Positions 1-8,483 are shown, numbered from the stretch's first letter. The stretch is DNA of 62,329 nt from Clostridia bacterium (GCA_017465825.1 JAFTVI010000022.1:1-62329); one strand, 5' to 3'. Numbers and translations: made by a program. The notes: generated from the letters alone by a model not told the origin.

Positions 1-141
1 GAGCGACGCCCTCGTCGCTCCGAATAATCCAAATCTGCGATTTGGGTTATTACAACAGGTCAAATCAAATTTTTAAATATTATTATTGATAAAAATGGCA
101 CATTTTTATCAATCGGCGCGACGGGGGCGACGCGCCCTACG
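1..141. repeat. R1 palindromic intergenic element, copy 1
   Basis: This is the first of four related elements, cut by the window start. It is a chain of hairpins: AGCGACGCCCTCGTCGCT, a CCAAATC/GATTTGG hairpin, an AT-rich spacer, a GATAAAAATG/CATTTTTATC hairpin, and a closing GCGCGACG/CGACGCGC hairpin that ends CCCTACG. No reading frame in it looks real. Copies 2 to 4 lie at 6843, 51575 and 61876. It looks like a non-autonomous mobile element or a REP-like extragenic palindrome. Confidence 0.85.
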
Positions 142-154
142 AAACACCGCTAAA

Positions 155-697
155 TTATTGTTTATCTTCATTCAGCCGAGAGAGATACACATTTGCCTCC
201 ACGCCGTCGATATACACCGCGACGGGGCTGACTTTTCCCTCATATACGTAGGCTTCAAGGTAAGCTCTGTTATACATTTCATGGATCAGTTCATCCCACC
301 AATCCTCTTCACCTGTTTTTTCAAAGAAATATACATATTCAAGATTTTCGAATTCTTCTGTTTTTATTGCTTCAACGGGGAAATCAAATTCATCTTTGTC
401 AGAGCTTTCTATATAAATACTCCCCTCAGGTTTCGTATCGGTCAGCAAAAGCTCGGCATAGCCAATGCTGTCTGCCTGAACATCTGCAAACTGCATTGCC
501 CAATCGTCATAGGTTTCAATATTTATGTCAAGTTTGCCTTTTCTGTAATACATATCCTTGATTTTAAATTTGCACAGCTCACCGTTTTCCACAATAGTGT
601 TGTGTTCGGCATTTTTATAAATTATCATCCCTGCCGGAACACATAATTGGAGAACGATTACAAGTATAAGTACAATCAATCCTGATTTTTTACGCAT
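155..697 (-). CDS. GDYXXLXY-like membrane-anchored protein
   Basis: A 180-residue protein with one N-terminal membrane segment (about residues 5-27) and an extracytoplasmic remainder. The C-terminal stretch AYVYEGKVSPVAVYIDGVEA (from about residue 146) recalls the end of GDYXXLXY proteins, which commonly follow DUF2157 membrane proteins. The signature GDYxxLxY itself is not visible, so the assignment is tentative. The start overlaps the end of the upstream regulator gene by 22 bases, so the two are translated together. The last codons read AAA-CAA-TAA and run directly into intergenic repeat sequence. Function unknown; probably a partner or sensor subunit of the regulator. Confidence 0.6.
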   Translation of the reverse strand: MRKKSGLIVLILVIVLQLCVPAGMIIYKNAEHNTIVENGELCKFKIKDMYYRKGKLDINIETYDDWAMQFADVQADSIGYAELLLTDTKPEGSIYIESSDKDEFDFPVEAIKTEEFENLEYVYFFEKTGEEDWWDELIHEMYNRAYLEAYVYEGKVSPVAVYIDGVEANVYLSRLNEDKQ

Positions 698-2121
698 ATT
701 ATACCGCCCTCCTCTTTTCGCTCGGGTTTCATTTTTCTTGCAAGAAGGAAATTAACAGTAAACATTATAACGCCGAATACCAACAGCAGAATTCCTGCGG
801 TAAGCATACCTATTTCAATAAGGCTTGCAATCATATATGCTATAAGCACCGCAGTTGTGACAAGTCCTAAATTCAGCGGTGCAAACTTGCCCGACAGTGC
901 ACCGTGTGTAATCAGCGTTACAGCCATTCCCAAAGCACTTATAAGCATAAGAATATACACAATTACACTGTCCTCAAACCCACACGAACATATCACTTCA
1001 ACAACGAAACAAAGTGCGGCAAATGAACAATAAACGATTTTAAGGGTATTCTTTTTCAGCGATTTTTTACCGATAATCAAAGCTGATGCAAGCAATACAA
1101 CACCAAAGACTGCAAAAATAAATGTTACAGCATCAAATTCTTCAGATGAATAAGCGCCGATGCTTGCGGCAGACAGTATAACAGTTACAACAGATGTTAC
1201 CGTACAGCCGGCAATACCGATAATTTTAAAGGGTGATATATACGAATCGTGTTTATCTGCAATATAAAGTGCAAGGAAAAATGCAAGGGACGCAAACAAT
1301 GTTTCGTGGATTTCAGTAAAAACAATTCCGTTTATAAACACAACCGCATAAGCCGCTATAACTGATATCCAGCGTGAAAATATATGCCGTACATCGTCTG
1401 TCTTTTTGCGGTTGATGATTACATATACTAGTCCTGCAACAAAAAACAGCAACATTGCTATCGGCGCTATCCATTTGTATTGATTTTCAAATAAGTACAT
1501 ACAGTACACAAATGTGGATACGTAATAAACGGCAAGGGGCGTTACTGCATCAAGCACATAAATTACAGGCAGGAACATCAACGCATCAATCAGTAAGCAG
1601 TTTGAGAAGCCACCGTTTACATCAAAAACGCTATTCACAAGGGCAACCGTTGCCGCAATACCTGCACACCACAGAACAGACGCACCCTCACGCCAGGCTA
1701 TGCTGTCCCTGTGCTTAATATATGTATAAACTGCCGCCGCCTGACCTGCAAGTATAGGCACAAATGCAAGTATATACTTTAAAATATCGGGGAACTTTTC
1801 CCATCCCGTAACAAAAATAAGGATAAGCCCCACAGCGACGAGAACTGATGCAATTACAGCAAAAATAACAGTCAGCATACGCTTGGTGTTCTGCTTTTTC
1901 TCTTCTTCATTTTTAAATCTTTTTTCGCCGTATATTATTTCTTCAACATCAACACCAAGCACTTCGGATATTTTTACAAGCATTTCAATATCGGGCTGTG
2001 TTCTGCCGTTCTCCCAGCCGGAAACAGTCTGCCGTGTAACAAACAGCTTTTCGGCAAGAGCTTCCTGTGTGAGATTTTTTGATGTTCTGATCTTTTTCAG
2101 ATTTTTTGAAACTTTGGTCAT
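676..2121 (-). CDS. XRE-family regulator fused to a DUF2157-like membrane domain
   Basis: A 481-residue protein. Residues about 5-60 are a Cro/C1-type helix-turn-helix (LTQEALAEKLFVTRQTVSGW, then ENGRTQPD). From about residue 75 the chain is almost entirely hydrophobic, with roughly a dozen membrane segments like the DUF2157/DUF4401 membrane domains. I chose the ATG at 2121 because AGGAGGTG precedes it; a longer frame upstream lacks a ribosome site. The protein probably binds DNA at the membrane and reports an envelope signal. The overlapping downstream gene encodes a GDYXXLXY-like partner, matching the usual DUF2157-GDYXXLXY pairing. Target genes are unknown. The divergent neighbour is the palindrome and small-protein locus. 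Confidence 0.8.
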   Translation of the reverse strand: MTKVSKNLKKIRTSKNLTQEALAEKLFVTRQTVSGWENGRTQPDIEMLVKISEVLGVDVEEIIYGEKRFKNEEEKKQNTKRMLTVIFAVIASVLVAVGLILIFVTGWEKFPDILKYILAFVPILAGQAAAVYTYIKHRDSIAWREGASVLWCAGIAATVALVNSVFDVNGGFSNCLLIDALMFLPVIYVLDAVTPLAVYYVSTFVYCMYLFENQYKWIAPIAMLLFFVAGLVYVIINRKKTDDVRHIFSRWISVIAAYAVVFINGIVFTEIHETLFASLAFFLALYIADKHDSYISPFKIIGIAGCTVTSVVTVILSAASIGAYSSEEFDAVTFIFAVFGVVLLASALIIGKKSLKKNTLKIVYCSFAALCFVVEVICSCGFEDSVIVYILMLISALGMAVTLITHGALSGKFAPLNLGLVTTAVLIAYMIASLIEIGMLTAGILLLVFGVIMFTVNFLLARKMKPERKEEGGIICVKNQD

Positions 2122-2316
2122 AGGAAACACCTCCTGATAATATATAAACACATTTGTAACTAAAAGTCACGCAATTATTAAAAAATAATACGGCAACAAT
2201 TTGTTGCACCTCGCAGTTAAGCCAAATCATACAGTTCACTATGCATATTCCGTGACATATTGACAATGATATAATCGTACATATTAATGCATTGGAAGAT
2301 TTTTTATGTATAAATG

Positions 2317-2338
2317 CTTGATTTTGCCGAGGTATAGT
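2317..2338 (+). promoter_or_regulatory. Candidate promoter motif before palindrome A
   Basis: The motif CTTG..TGCCGAGGTATAGT precedes nested palindrome A by 14 bases. A related motif (CTTG..TGCTGAAG..TATGGT) precedes nested palindrome B at 51061-51085. The shared -10-like box TATRGT suggests that both palindromes are transcribed from similar promoters. An alternative, more canonical pair is TTGACA (2260-2265) with ATTAAT (2283-2288). Confidence 0.4.
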
Positions 2339-2352
2339 GATAAACTAATAGT

Positions 2353-2467
2353 GCCAATCAAAAACGAATATAATAAGATACAGCTGGCTCGTATTTTTTA
2401 CTTTTGTAAAAAATGCAGGCTCAATACTTGCTTGGTTGTATCTTATATCAGTAGGTTTTTGATTGGC
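2353..2467 (+). repeat. Nested palindrome A, possible structured RNA
   Basis: Three coaxial arms nest inside each other. The outer arm is GCCAATCAAAAAC (2353-2365) with an exact 13-base complement at 2455-2467. The middle arm is ATAAGATACA (2373-2382) with its complement at 2437-2446. The apical hairpin is ATTTTTTAC-tttt-GTAAAAAAT (2393-2414). Downstream come a terminator-like hairpin and the small-protein gene at 2663. No protein is encoded here. The architecture, but not the sequence, matches palindrome B at 51097. Confidence 0.8.
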
Positions 2468-2488
2468 GTCAGTGAGCTGTGCGTTTTT

Positions 2489-2517
2489 AGTGCGTAGCTT
2501 GCTGCGCACTTTTTTTA
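2489..2517 (+). terminator. Intrinsic terminator after palindrome A
   Basis: AGTGCGTAGC pairs with GCTGCGCACT (nine of ten positions, plus one G-U) and is followed by seven T. It would end a short transcript covering palindrome A, or attenuate the small-protein gene. Confidence 0.75.
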
Positions 2518-2553
2518 CTTTATAGGAAACTGCGTTACCTATAAAGTAAAAAA
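2511..2553. repeat. 16-bp perfect hairpin in the small-protein leader
   Basis: TTTTTTACTTTATAGG (2511-2526) and its exact complement (2538-2553) enclose an 11-base loop. It overlaps the T run of the preceding terminator, so the two hairpins could exclude each other. Further GC-rich hairpins (CCGAACGCC..GTGCTCGG and ACGGTCGCCG..CGGCGAAAGCCGT) fill the space up to the ribosome site at 2650. Confidence 0.7.
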
Positions 2554-2662
2554 GATTATATGTCCCTCCGAACGCCCGCTACGCGTGCTCGGAGATGGAC
2601 TAACCGAAAACGGTCGCCGCGATACGGCGAAAGCCGTTTTCTTGTTTCCGGAGGAAAAACAT

Positions 2663-2938
2663 ATGAAAAAGAATATTGACGAATATGTCTTCGAGGCATT
2701 GAATGAATACGAAGAAAATCTATTGGCAAATCCTGAAACCATACAAAACAGTGAACTTATTTGCAAGCTCGATGACGGTGAAGCTGCTTTTCTTGAATTG
2801 CTTGATGATGAACAGATAGCTGCATACACAAAATATGCAAGGATTCTTTTTGAGTATAAATATGCAATAAAAGAAGAATACTTTTCTGCCGGTTTTATTA
2901 AGGGGCTCAACACAAAAAAGAGTCAAATCAAGATATAG
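2663..2938 (+). CDS. Small acidic helical protein, copy A (DUF6809-like)
   Basis: A 91-residue acidic, helix-rich protein without membrane segments. The ATG at 2663 is chosen because GGAGGAAAAA lies 4 to 14 bases upstream; longer frames cross the hairpins. It shares with the protein at 51267 an N-terminal M-x-KN-x3-Y-x3-AL-x2-YE pattern, an LLD-x-EQ segment, and a C-terminal A-I/L-K-E/D-EYF-x2-GF. I recall similar small proteins as DUF6809, unverified. The gene lies between two large nested palindromes (2353-2467 and 2991-3183) and behind a terminator-like hairpin, a layout reminiscent of RNA-protein pairs such as type III toxin-antitoxin loci. Function unknown. Confidence 0.75.
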   Translation: MKKNIDEYVFEALNEYEENLLANPETIQNSELICKLDDGEAAFLELLDDEQIAAYTKYARILFEYKYAIKEEYFSAGFIKGLNTKKSQIKI

Positions 2939-2990
2939 AGCATTGATACGACATATAATAAACGTCAAATACAAAACAACCGCCGCAAAT

Positions 2991-3183
2991 GCCGACTGCT
3001 GATAAGGAAGTATTTGTTTCTCGAACAGTTCTTACGAAACTGCGAAGCACTTTAAAATGCGAAATAATCGTGCAAGAAAAGGCGAAAAACACCGATAATG
3101 CTGACGCATATCGGTGTTTTTTCAACGCATTATTGTGCGGTTAGTTCACATTTTAAAGAAATACTTCCTTATCCGCAGTCGGC
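2991..3183. repeat. Nested palindrome A' with 25-base inverted ends
   Basis: A 193-bp element bounded by inverted repeats at 2991-3015 and 3159-3183 (24 of 25 positions match; the arm begins GCCGACTGC). Inside are a second arm, CTTTAAAATG (3050-3059) with CATTTTAAAG (3149-3158), an AATAAT/ATTATT pair, and an apical hairpin AAACACCGATA/TATCGGTGTTT (3087-3118) that can terminate transcription in both directions. The only frames inside are non-coding by appearance. It separates the small-protein gene from the convergent oxidoreductase gene. Confidence 0.85.
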
Positions 3184-3203
3184 ACAATGCGACGGTTAAA
3201 ATT

Positions 3204-4553
3204 TTACTCTTTTTTGGCTTTTTCTATAACCTTTTTATAGGGCATTAACATACCCTCGTTCATCATATTTGCGCCCATTTTTGCTTTGATTTTTTCGTTA
3301 TTTGCAAGCGCTCCCACAAGGTACATCGCCGCAATAATGCCTTTTTTATTCTGGGGAAAATCGTACTGACCGTGTGATTTGAAGAATTTATGGTCTGCTC
3401 TCATAAGTCCCTGCATCTGATAGATAAGGTCTCTGAAAATCTTCATACCGCCAACGCCGAGGAAATCAGCAGGCATAACAAGGCTGTTTTCAAGTGCATA
3501 GGTAAGCGTTTTTGCAAGGCGGTCAAGCTGTTCATCGGTGTTATTTTCGTTGGTTGCAACGCCTGCAAGGAAATTTCCGCCAACCTGACTTCTGCCCTCA
3601 ACAACCATTCTAAGATTTTCCTCTGCGGCATATTTGCCGTTTACGATATATCCGACAGGCTTACCCATTGTAACCGTTCTGTGTCCGTTGCAGAACTGTC
3701 TGTCATCATACATCTTAAAACGTGAGCCCATTGAATGGTCTCTGATTGTAAATGCGTAAACGGTTGCATCACAGGACTGAATCTCGGTACGCAGATATTC
3801 GTCAAAGCCGTCTTTATAAACACATTTGCCCTCAGCGGCACATTTAAAGCAACCAAGACAGCCGCCTTTTAAGGGATATTCTCTTATATTTACAATTTTG
3901 CACTTTGCAGGAAATACCGCAACAAAGCGGTCAATCATAGCCTTGAGCTGTGTATCGTCATCCGTAAGATCGGTAACGACAACAACGTTTTTATTAAGAG
4001 TTTTTGCTGTATTTTCAGCAATTGCGGGTGCAACAGGTGTGTAATCAGTGTTTACGGGAGCAGTGTCTTCGATATAATTATTCTCAATACTCCAGAGTAC
4101 ATAATTGAAGAAACCCACAGCCTCGCTCTGACCTTTTTCAGTGGTCAGGTCATCCATATCGGCTGAAAGACCTTTTATGTATTTGAGTCCCATATCGGCA
4201 CAGTTCTGCTGAATAAACTTATGCGCCGTAACATCGTAAAAATGCTTTGAGGTGCTTATCTGTGTAGCAAATTTTGATGATAAATCAATATTTGCAGTCT
4301 TCATCAGCTCAACAAATCTGTGAAGCTGACAGGGTACAAGAAATGTGTAAACGGGATATGAAAAAATCAGCAGATCAGCGTTATTTATCTTCTCCGCCGC
4401 CTCGGAAAAATCCTTTTCGTATTTTCTTATATACTGCCCTGCGTGAAGCACATCAAAATTTACATCGGGAAATTTAATTGCAAGATAGTTGCTTGTCTGC
4501 AACGTTACGCTGTAATCGCCCTTGGGACTGCCGTTTATAACAAGTACATTCAT
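3204..4553 (-). CDS. Double flavodoxin-fold NAD(P)H-dependent oxidoreductase-like protein
   Basis: A 449-residue cytoplasmic protein made of two flavodoxin-like domains. The first (residues 1 to about 160) opens with MNVLVINGSPKG, the FMN phosphate-binding loop of NADPH-dependent FMN reductases, and has the FSYPVYTF segment around 65-71. The second starts near residue 188 (NVVVVTDL) and carries a cysteine cluster, CLGCFKC (232-238) plus C244, as in iron-sulfur flavoproteins of the NADPH_dep_FMN_red family. The fusion may be an internal electron-transfer unit. A good ribosome site (GGCGGT) precedes the ATG at 4553. It is monocistronic and convergent with the small-protein locus. Substrate unknown. 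Confidence 0.7.
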   Translation of the reverse strand: MNVLVINGSPKGDYSVTLQTSNYLAIKFPDVNFDVLHAGQYIRKYEKDFSEAAEKINNADLLIFSYPVYTFLVPCQLHRFVELMKTANIDLSSKFATQISTSKHFYDVTAHKFIQQNCADMGLKYIKGLSADMDDLTTEKGQSEAVGFFNYVLWSIENNYIEDTAPVNTDYTPVAPAIAENTAKTLNKNVVVVTDLTDDDTQLKAMIDRFVAVFPAKCKIVNIREYPLKGGCLGCFKCAAEGKCVYKDGFDEYLRTEIQSCDATVYAFTIRDHSMGSRFKMYDDRQFCNGHRTVTMGKPVGYIVNGKYAAEENLRMVVEGRSQVGGNFLAGVATNENNTDEQLDRLAKTLTYALENSLVMPADFLGVGGMKIFRDLIYQMQGLMRADHKFFKSHGQYDFPQNKKGIIAAMYLVGALANNEKIKAKMGANMMNEGMLMPYKKVIEKAKKE

Positions 4554-4605
4554 ATTTATACCGCCTTTCTATGATTATTATAGCATAGTAAAAGGCATTT
4601 TTCAA

Positions 4606-5259
4606 TCAGAACATATACATATAAATTGAGTAAAAGTGAAACATACTGCCCAAAAGGACAAAAACGTGAAATACGGCGTGCAGACAGGGTGTTTTTCTGC
4701 CCAGTCCGCAAAGCACGGCGCCAATTAGATAACAGGCACAGCCGGCAAGAATTTCACCGAATGCAACAGTATTTATACTGTCAAAAACAGGAATCACGCT
4801 CGTCAGCATAAGTGCGCCCGAGCCTATGTAAACAGCCATTGTAACGGCTTTGAGCTTTTCAAAAAAGAACAGCTTTGAAAAAATACCGAATGATGTGCAA
4901 AGCCACGCCAAAACAAGCACAGATATACCGATCATACTGTTTATTTCATACAGAGTTAACAACGCACAGGGAGTTGCCGTGCCGGCAATAAGAATTGGTA
5001 CAGTACAGTGGTCGGCAAGTCTTGCTTTGCGTTTTCTTTCTCCGTTGGGCAAGCCGTGGTACACAGAGGACATTGTATAAACTGCAATGAGTGCAACGCC
5101 GTAAATAATGGCAGACAGCATATATCTTGCACCCTCTGCCCTTGCAACAAGCATTATCAGCGCCACGAAACCGAAAACTGCGCCCACTATATGTGTCAGG
5201 CAATTCCAGAAATCAACCCTCTTTGAGTATTCAATCAACTCAACATCTTTTCCTATCAT
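4606..5259 (-). CDS. trhA: Hemolysin III family membrane protein (TrhA/YqfA)
   Basis: A 217-residue protein with seven predicted membrane segments of the HlyIII/PAQR family. Family residues are visible: NCLTHIVG (about 19-26), SSVYHG (about 64-69), ADHCTVPILIAGT (about 81-93) and the C-terminal HAVFHVFVLLGSMFHF, which supply the metal-binding histidines and aspartate. Members influence membrane lipid homeostasis; haemolysis is an overexpression effect in some species. The ATG at 5259 follows GAGGAGAGATG. The length is typical and nothing is missing. Confidence 0.9.
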   Translation of the reverse strand: MIGKDVELIEYSKRVDFWNCLTHIVGAVFGFVALIMLVARAEGARYMLSAIIYGVALIAVYTMSSVYHGLPNGERKRKARLADHCTVPILIAGTATPCALLTLYEINSMIGISVLVLAWLCTSFGIFSKLFFFEKLKAVTMAVYIGSGALMLTSVIPVFDSINTVAFGEILAGCACYLIGAVLCGLGRKTPCLHAVFHVFVLLGSMFHFYSIYMYMF

Positions 5260-5338
5260 TTACATCTCTCCTCACATATGGTTATTCTACCACATCGTAC
5301 CGAAAAAATAAATACTCCTAATTATGGAATATATCAAG

Positions 5339-5367
5339 TTGACATTGTTTTCTACATTTGCTATACT
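5339..5367 (+). promoter_or_regulatory. Sigma-A promoter for the secreted protein at 5385
   Basis: TTGACA (5339-5344), a 17-base spacer and TATACT (5362-5367). The expected start near 5374 leaves only about 11 bases before the ATG at 5385, an unusually short leader. Confidence 0.8.
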
Positions 5368-5384
5368 TTTACCGGTGATAGAAA

Positions 5385-6794
5385 ATGAAAATTATAAGCA
5401 CGATACTTGCATTCATTTTAGGCTTTTTTACTTATCCGATAAGCTTTTTGCCCTTTGTACAGGATACGGATTTTGACATCAAGCTCAGCGAACCTGTAGA
5501 TAAAAGCTTTTATGTTGAGGGGACAGATGTGTCGTTTGATGCCGAAACAACCGATGATTACGGCATTATTCTCAATAATACTGTAACGCTTGAAATAAAT
5601 AAGAATGAATATCCCTGGTTCAACTATTACGGTATTGCATACTCTGCGGATGCATACATCAAGGGGGAAATCTGCTACCGTGCAGGAGTAAAAAAGGTTA
5701 CGGAGGAGTTTTTCCTTGAGCCGAGTGAAGATGTGACTCAGTTTCATTCATTCATCAACAACGCCTTAAAAGGAACAAAGGCTATTACCCTGATCAGTCT
5801 GTCGTTTACACCCCTTAACGCTGAAAATGCAACGATTTACATTCACGGCATCAGTCTTTTCAACAGAAACATTCCCGACAAGCAGATATATATTGAAAAT
5901 GACAGCCTTAAAATCGGCGTTGATCTGCTTTGGGGCGGTGCGTTGAGCTACTTTGAAGACCTTGATTCAAACGTTCAAGTTGTTGAGGTTGACGGCAATA
6001 TTTACGTGGATTCCAATGCGGCAGAGAGATACAACACAAAGTCCGTTAACGATAATGTAAACCTTATCAACAGAAACGACACGGGCAGACTTGTTCAGCA
6101 ATCATACTATGGGACGGTTGATGATGAGAACTATCAGCCGGCTGTGTATATGGATAATACCTGGCATTACAACCCCGTTCAGGGCGGCAATCAGTACAAT
6201 GATAACAGCAAAATCGTTGATGTAAAAATTGAAGAAAACCTTATTTATATTAAATGTCAGCCCCTTGACTGGGCAAAGGAGAAGGAACACATCACGCCCT
6301 CCTATATGGAAGCATATTACACAATTGACGGTAAAATGCTTGATGTTTCCTGCAGATTTGTGGATTTCTCAGGCTATGAAGAAACGGTAAGAACACAGGA
6401 GTTGCCTGCATTCTACTGCGTTGAGCCTTTGAACAACTTCGTTTACTGTGACAACGGCGAGCTTAAATATGTAAATAACCTGATTTTCTGGCCCGATGCA
6501 GGTTATCCCAATTATGTATCTACCGAAAACTGGGCGGCATTCACAGGCGAATCTGAGGACAGCTTCGGAATCGGACTTTATGTGCCTGATGAAGGTGCAA
6601 CAAGCTTCCTTACCGGTGTTTATGCAAGAGGAGAAACAACAAACCACTCTCCTGCCGACGACTCACCGACATCATATATAGCAGTTGTAAAAGATATGGT
6701 ATTCAAAAGCTATACACCCTTTGAATATGATTTTTATATAACCACAGGCGATGTAACGGAAATAAGAAATACGTTCAACACGATAAAGCAATAA
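5385..6794 (+). CDS. Exported beta-rich protein, mutarotase-like fold suspected
   Basis: A 469-residue protein with an N-terminal hydrophobic segment (about residues 3-24) acting as a signal or anchor. The rest is rich in beta-strand patterns and aromatics. Segments DTGRLVQQSYYG and NPVQGGNQ (roughly residues 230-275) recall carbohydrate-active proteins with a galactose-mutarotase-like sandwich; this is from memory and untested. No catalytic signature is recognised. It is monocistronic, with a strong promoter just upstream and a strong terminator just downstream. The predicted mRNA leader is only about 11 bases and has a weak ribosome site (GGTGAT). Confidence 0.7.
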   Translation: MKIISTILAFILGFFTYPISFLPFVQDTDFDIKLSEPVDKSFYVEGTDVSFDAETTDDYGIILNNTVTLEINKNEYPWFNYYGIAYSADAYIKGEICYRAGVKKVTEEFFLEPSEDVTQFHSFINNALKGTKAITLISLSFTPLNAENATIYIHGISLFNRNIPDKQIYIENDSLKIGVDLLWGGALSYFEDLDSNVQVVEVDGNIYVDSNAAERYNTKSVNDNVNLINRNDTGRLVQQSYYGTVDDENYQPAVYMDNTWHYNPVQGGNQYNDNSKIVDVKIEENLIYIKCQPLDWAKEKEHITPSYMEAYYTIDGKMLDVSCRFVDFSGYEETVRTQELPAFYCVEPLNNFVYCDNGELKYVNNLIFWPDAGYPNYVSTENWAAFTGESEDSFGIGLYVPDEGATSFLTGVYARGETTNHSPADDSPTSYIAVVKDMVFKSYTPFEYDFYITTGDVTEIRNTFNTIKQ

Positions 6795-6796
6795 AT

Positions 6797-6823
6797 AATC
6801 CCCCTCGGTTGAGGGGGATTTTA
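6797..6823 (+). terminator. Intrinsic terminator after the exported protein
   Basis: AATCCCCCTC pairs with GAGGGGGATT around a GGTT loop and is followed by a T-rich stretch. It starts one base past the stop codon of the 5385 gene. Confidence 0.9.
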
Positions 6824-6842
6824 ATAAAATAATTCATCGCAT

Positions 6843-6990
6843 CGTAGGGAGCGACGCCCTCGTCGCTACGAATTATCCAAATCTACGATTTGGATAATTA
6901 TAACGGGTTAAATCAGATTTTTTAATTATTATTGATAAAAATGGCACATTTTTATCAATCGGCGCGACGGGGGGGGCGACGCGCCCTACG
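6843..6990. repeat. R1 palindromic element, copy 2
   Basis: A complete copy from CGTAGGGAGCGACG to GCGCCCTACG, in the same orientation as copy 1. It has the same four hairpins, and the spacer reads AACGGGTTAAATCAGA. The closing GC hairpin has an enlarged G run. It lies between the terminator of the 5385 gene and the convergent amino-acid ABC operon. Confidence 0.88.
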
Positions 6991-7009
6991 AAAACCGCTA
7001 ATTTTTTGT

Positions 7010-7750
7010 TTAAAGCACCTTTGCCAAGAAGCTTTTAAGTCTTTCACTCTTAGGTGCATCAAAGATTTCGTCGGGAGTGCCTTCCTCGATGATAACGCCG
7101 CCGTCCATAAAGATTACTCTGTCCGCAACCTCACGGGCAAATCCCATTTCGTGCGTAACAACGACCATCGTCATACCCTCCGCGGCAAGAGATTTCATAA
7201 CATCAAGAACTTCGCCTACCATTTCGGGGTCAAGGGCTGATGTAGGCTCGTCAAAAAGCATTACTTCGGGTTCCATACACAATGCACGGACGATTGCAAC
7301 TCTCTGTTTTTGACCGCCTGAAAGCTGTGAGGGATATGCGTCTGCTCTGTCCTCAAGACCTACTCTTTTAAGCAGTCTTCTTGCTTTTTCCTCTGCCTCC
7401 GCTTTGCTCTTTTTAAGCAGCTGTGTGGGGGCGATTATCATATTCCTAAGGATATTCATATTTGCAAAAAGGTTAAAATGCTGGAATACCATCCCCATTT
7501 TCTGACGATGCAGGTTGATATTAACCTTTTTATCGGTAATATCAGTACCGTTGAAAAGAATCGTGCCGTCGGTGGGCAATTCAAGCAGATTGAGAGAGCG
7601 CAGGAACGTTGATTTACCGCTGCCCGACGGGCCAATAACAACCACAACCTCGCCTCTTTTTATTTTTGCATCAATACCGTCAAGAGCCTTAACTTCACCG
7701 CCGTTGTAGTGTTTTTTCAGCCCTTTGACTTCAATAATATTATCGCTCAC
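7010..7750 (-). CDS. Polar amino-acid ABC transporter ATPase (cassette 1)
   Basis: A 246-residue GlnQ/HisP-type ATPase. The Walker A motif GPSGSGKST is near residue 39, the signature [10 protein letters not shown] follows mid-protein, and Walker B with [13 protein letters not shown] and the switch histidine (VVTHEMGF) are intact. I place the start at the GTG at 7750 because AAAGGAGG lies just upstream; it overlaps the permease stop by 11 bases, so translation is coupled. It energises uptake with the permease at 7740 and the binding lipoprotein at 8549. The substrate is a polar amino acid, not identifiable from sequence alone. Its closest relative here is the ATPase at 9798. Confidence 0.93.
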   Translation of the reverse strand: MSDNIIEVKGLKKHYNGGEVKALDGIDAKIKRGEVVVVIGPSGSGKSTFLRSLNLLELPTDGTILFNGTDITDKKVNINLHRQKMGMVFQHFNLFANMNILRNMIIAPTQLLKKSKAEAEEKARRLLKRVGLEDRADAYPSQLSGGQKQRVAIVRALCMEPEVMLFDEPTSALDPEMVGEVLDVMKSLAAEGMTMVVVTHEMGFAREVADRVIFMDGGVIIEEGTPDEIFDAPKSERLKSFLAKVL

Positions 7751-8483
7751 TGCGGCGAAGCCTCCTTTCGATAGACGTAAAAATCTTTGTAAGCACAATT
7801 ACCGTTACAAGGTAAATTGCGGCAACTGCAAGAAGGGGCATAAAAGCCTCAAAGGTGATACCTCTGATACGGTCACCAGCCTTGGTAAGATCCATAATAC
7901 CGACATAACCGGCAACAGATGTTTCTTTAAGAAGTGCAATAACTTCGTTGAGAAGTGTGGGAAGTGAAGACTTGACCGCCTGAGGAATTATAATATGAAT
8001 CATAGTCTGCACATAGTTAAAGCCGAGAGAACGACCTGCCTCAAACTGACCGTTATCAACGGACATAATACCGCCACGGAAAATCTCCGCAACATAAGCG
8101 GCAGAGTTACAGCCGAAGGCTACAACTGCGATAAGTACATCGTTTGACTGCGTTTTAAGGAATACAAAATACCACAGCATAAGCTGAACGACAACGGGGA
8201 CACCGCGAATAACAGTTATGTAAATTTTGCTTAAACCGTTGAAAAATTTAAGAAATACGTAGCCGATGCCGCCTTTGAGTTTAAGTGATTCCTCATTTTT
8301 ATCGTATGAAGAACGGACTGCCGCAAGAATGATACCGAGAACAAGACCTAAAATGATTGAAAATGCCGTGATAAGCAATGATTTACCGAAGCCTTCAGCA
8401 AGCCATAACCATCTGTCATCTTCAATAAAGCATCTTATGAATGTATCTTTAAGTTCTGCAAACCATACATATAAAGCTTCCAA
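7740..8483 (-). CDS. Polar amino-acid ABC transporter permease (cassette 1)
   Basis: A 247-residue inner-membrane permease of the HisM/GlnP family. Several membrane helices are visible, as is the EAA-like loop [20 protein letters not shown] (about residues 145-164) that contacts the ATPase. The start is a TTG at 8483 preceded by AAAGGAG at proper spacing. It lies between the binding protein and ATPase genes of the same operon. A stem-loop precedes it and probably lowers its dose relative to the binding protein. Confidence 0.92.
   Translation of the reverse strand: MEALYVWFAELKDTFIRCFIEDDRWLWLAEGFGKSLLITAFSIILGLVLGIILAAVRSSYDKNEESLKLKGGIGYVFLKFFNGLSKIYITVIRGVPVVVQLMLWYFVFLKTQSNDVLIAVVAFGCNSAAYVAEIFRGGIMSVDNGQFEAGRSLGFNYVQTMIHIIIPQAVKSSLPTLLNEVIALLKETSVAGYVGIMDLTKAGDRIRGITFEAFMPLLAVAAIYLVTVIVLTKIFTSIERRLRRSER

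Noticed and set aside
86-646. A 186-codon plus-strand frame opposite the GDYXXLXY-like gene
   Set aside because: No ribosome site, starts inside repeat R1, composition is that of an antisense frame; the minus-strand frame has a start, membrane segment and operon overlap.
2353-2467. Retron msr-msd RNA
   Set aside because: Nested inverted repeats fit loosely, but no reverse transcriptase gene lies near either palindrome locus.
2928-3125. A 65-codon minus-strand frame in palindrome A'
   Set aside because: It lies across the inverted repeat and apical hairpin, has no ribosome site and no protein-like pattern.
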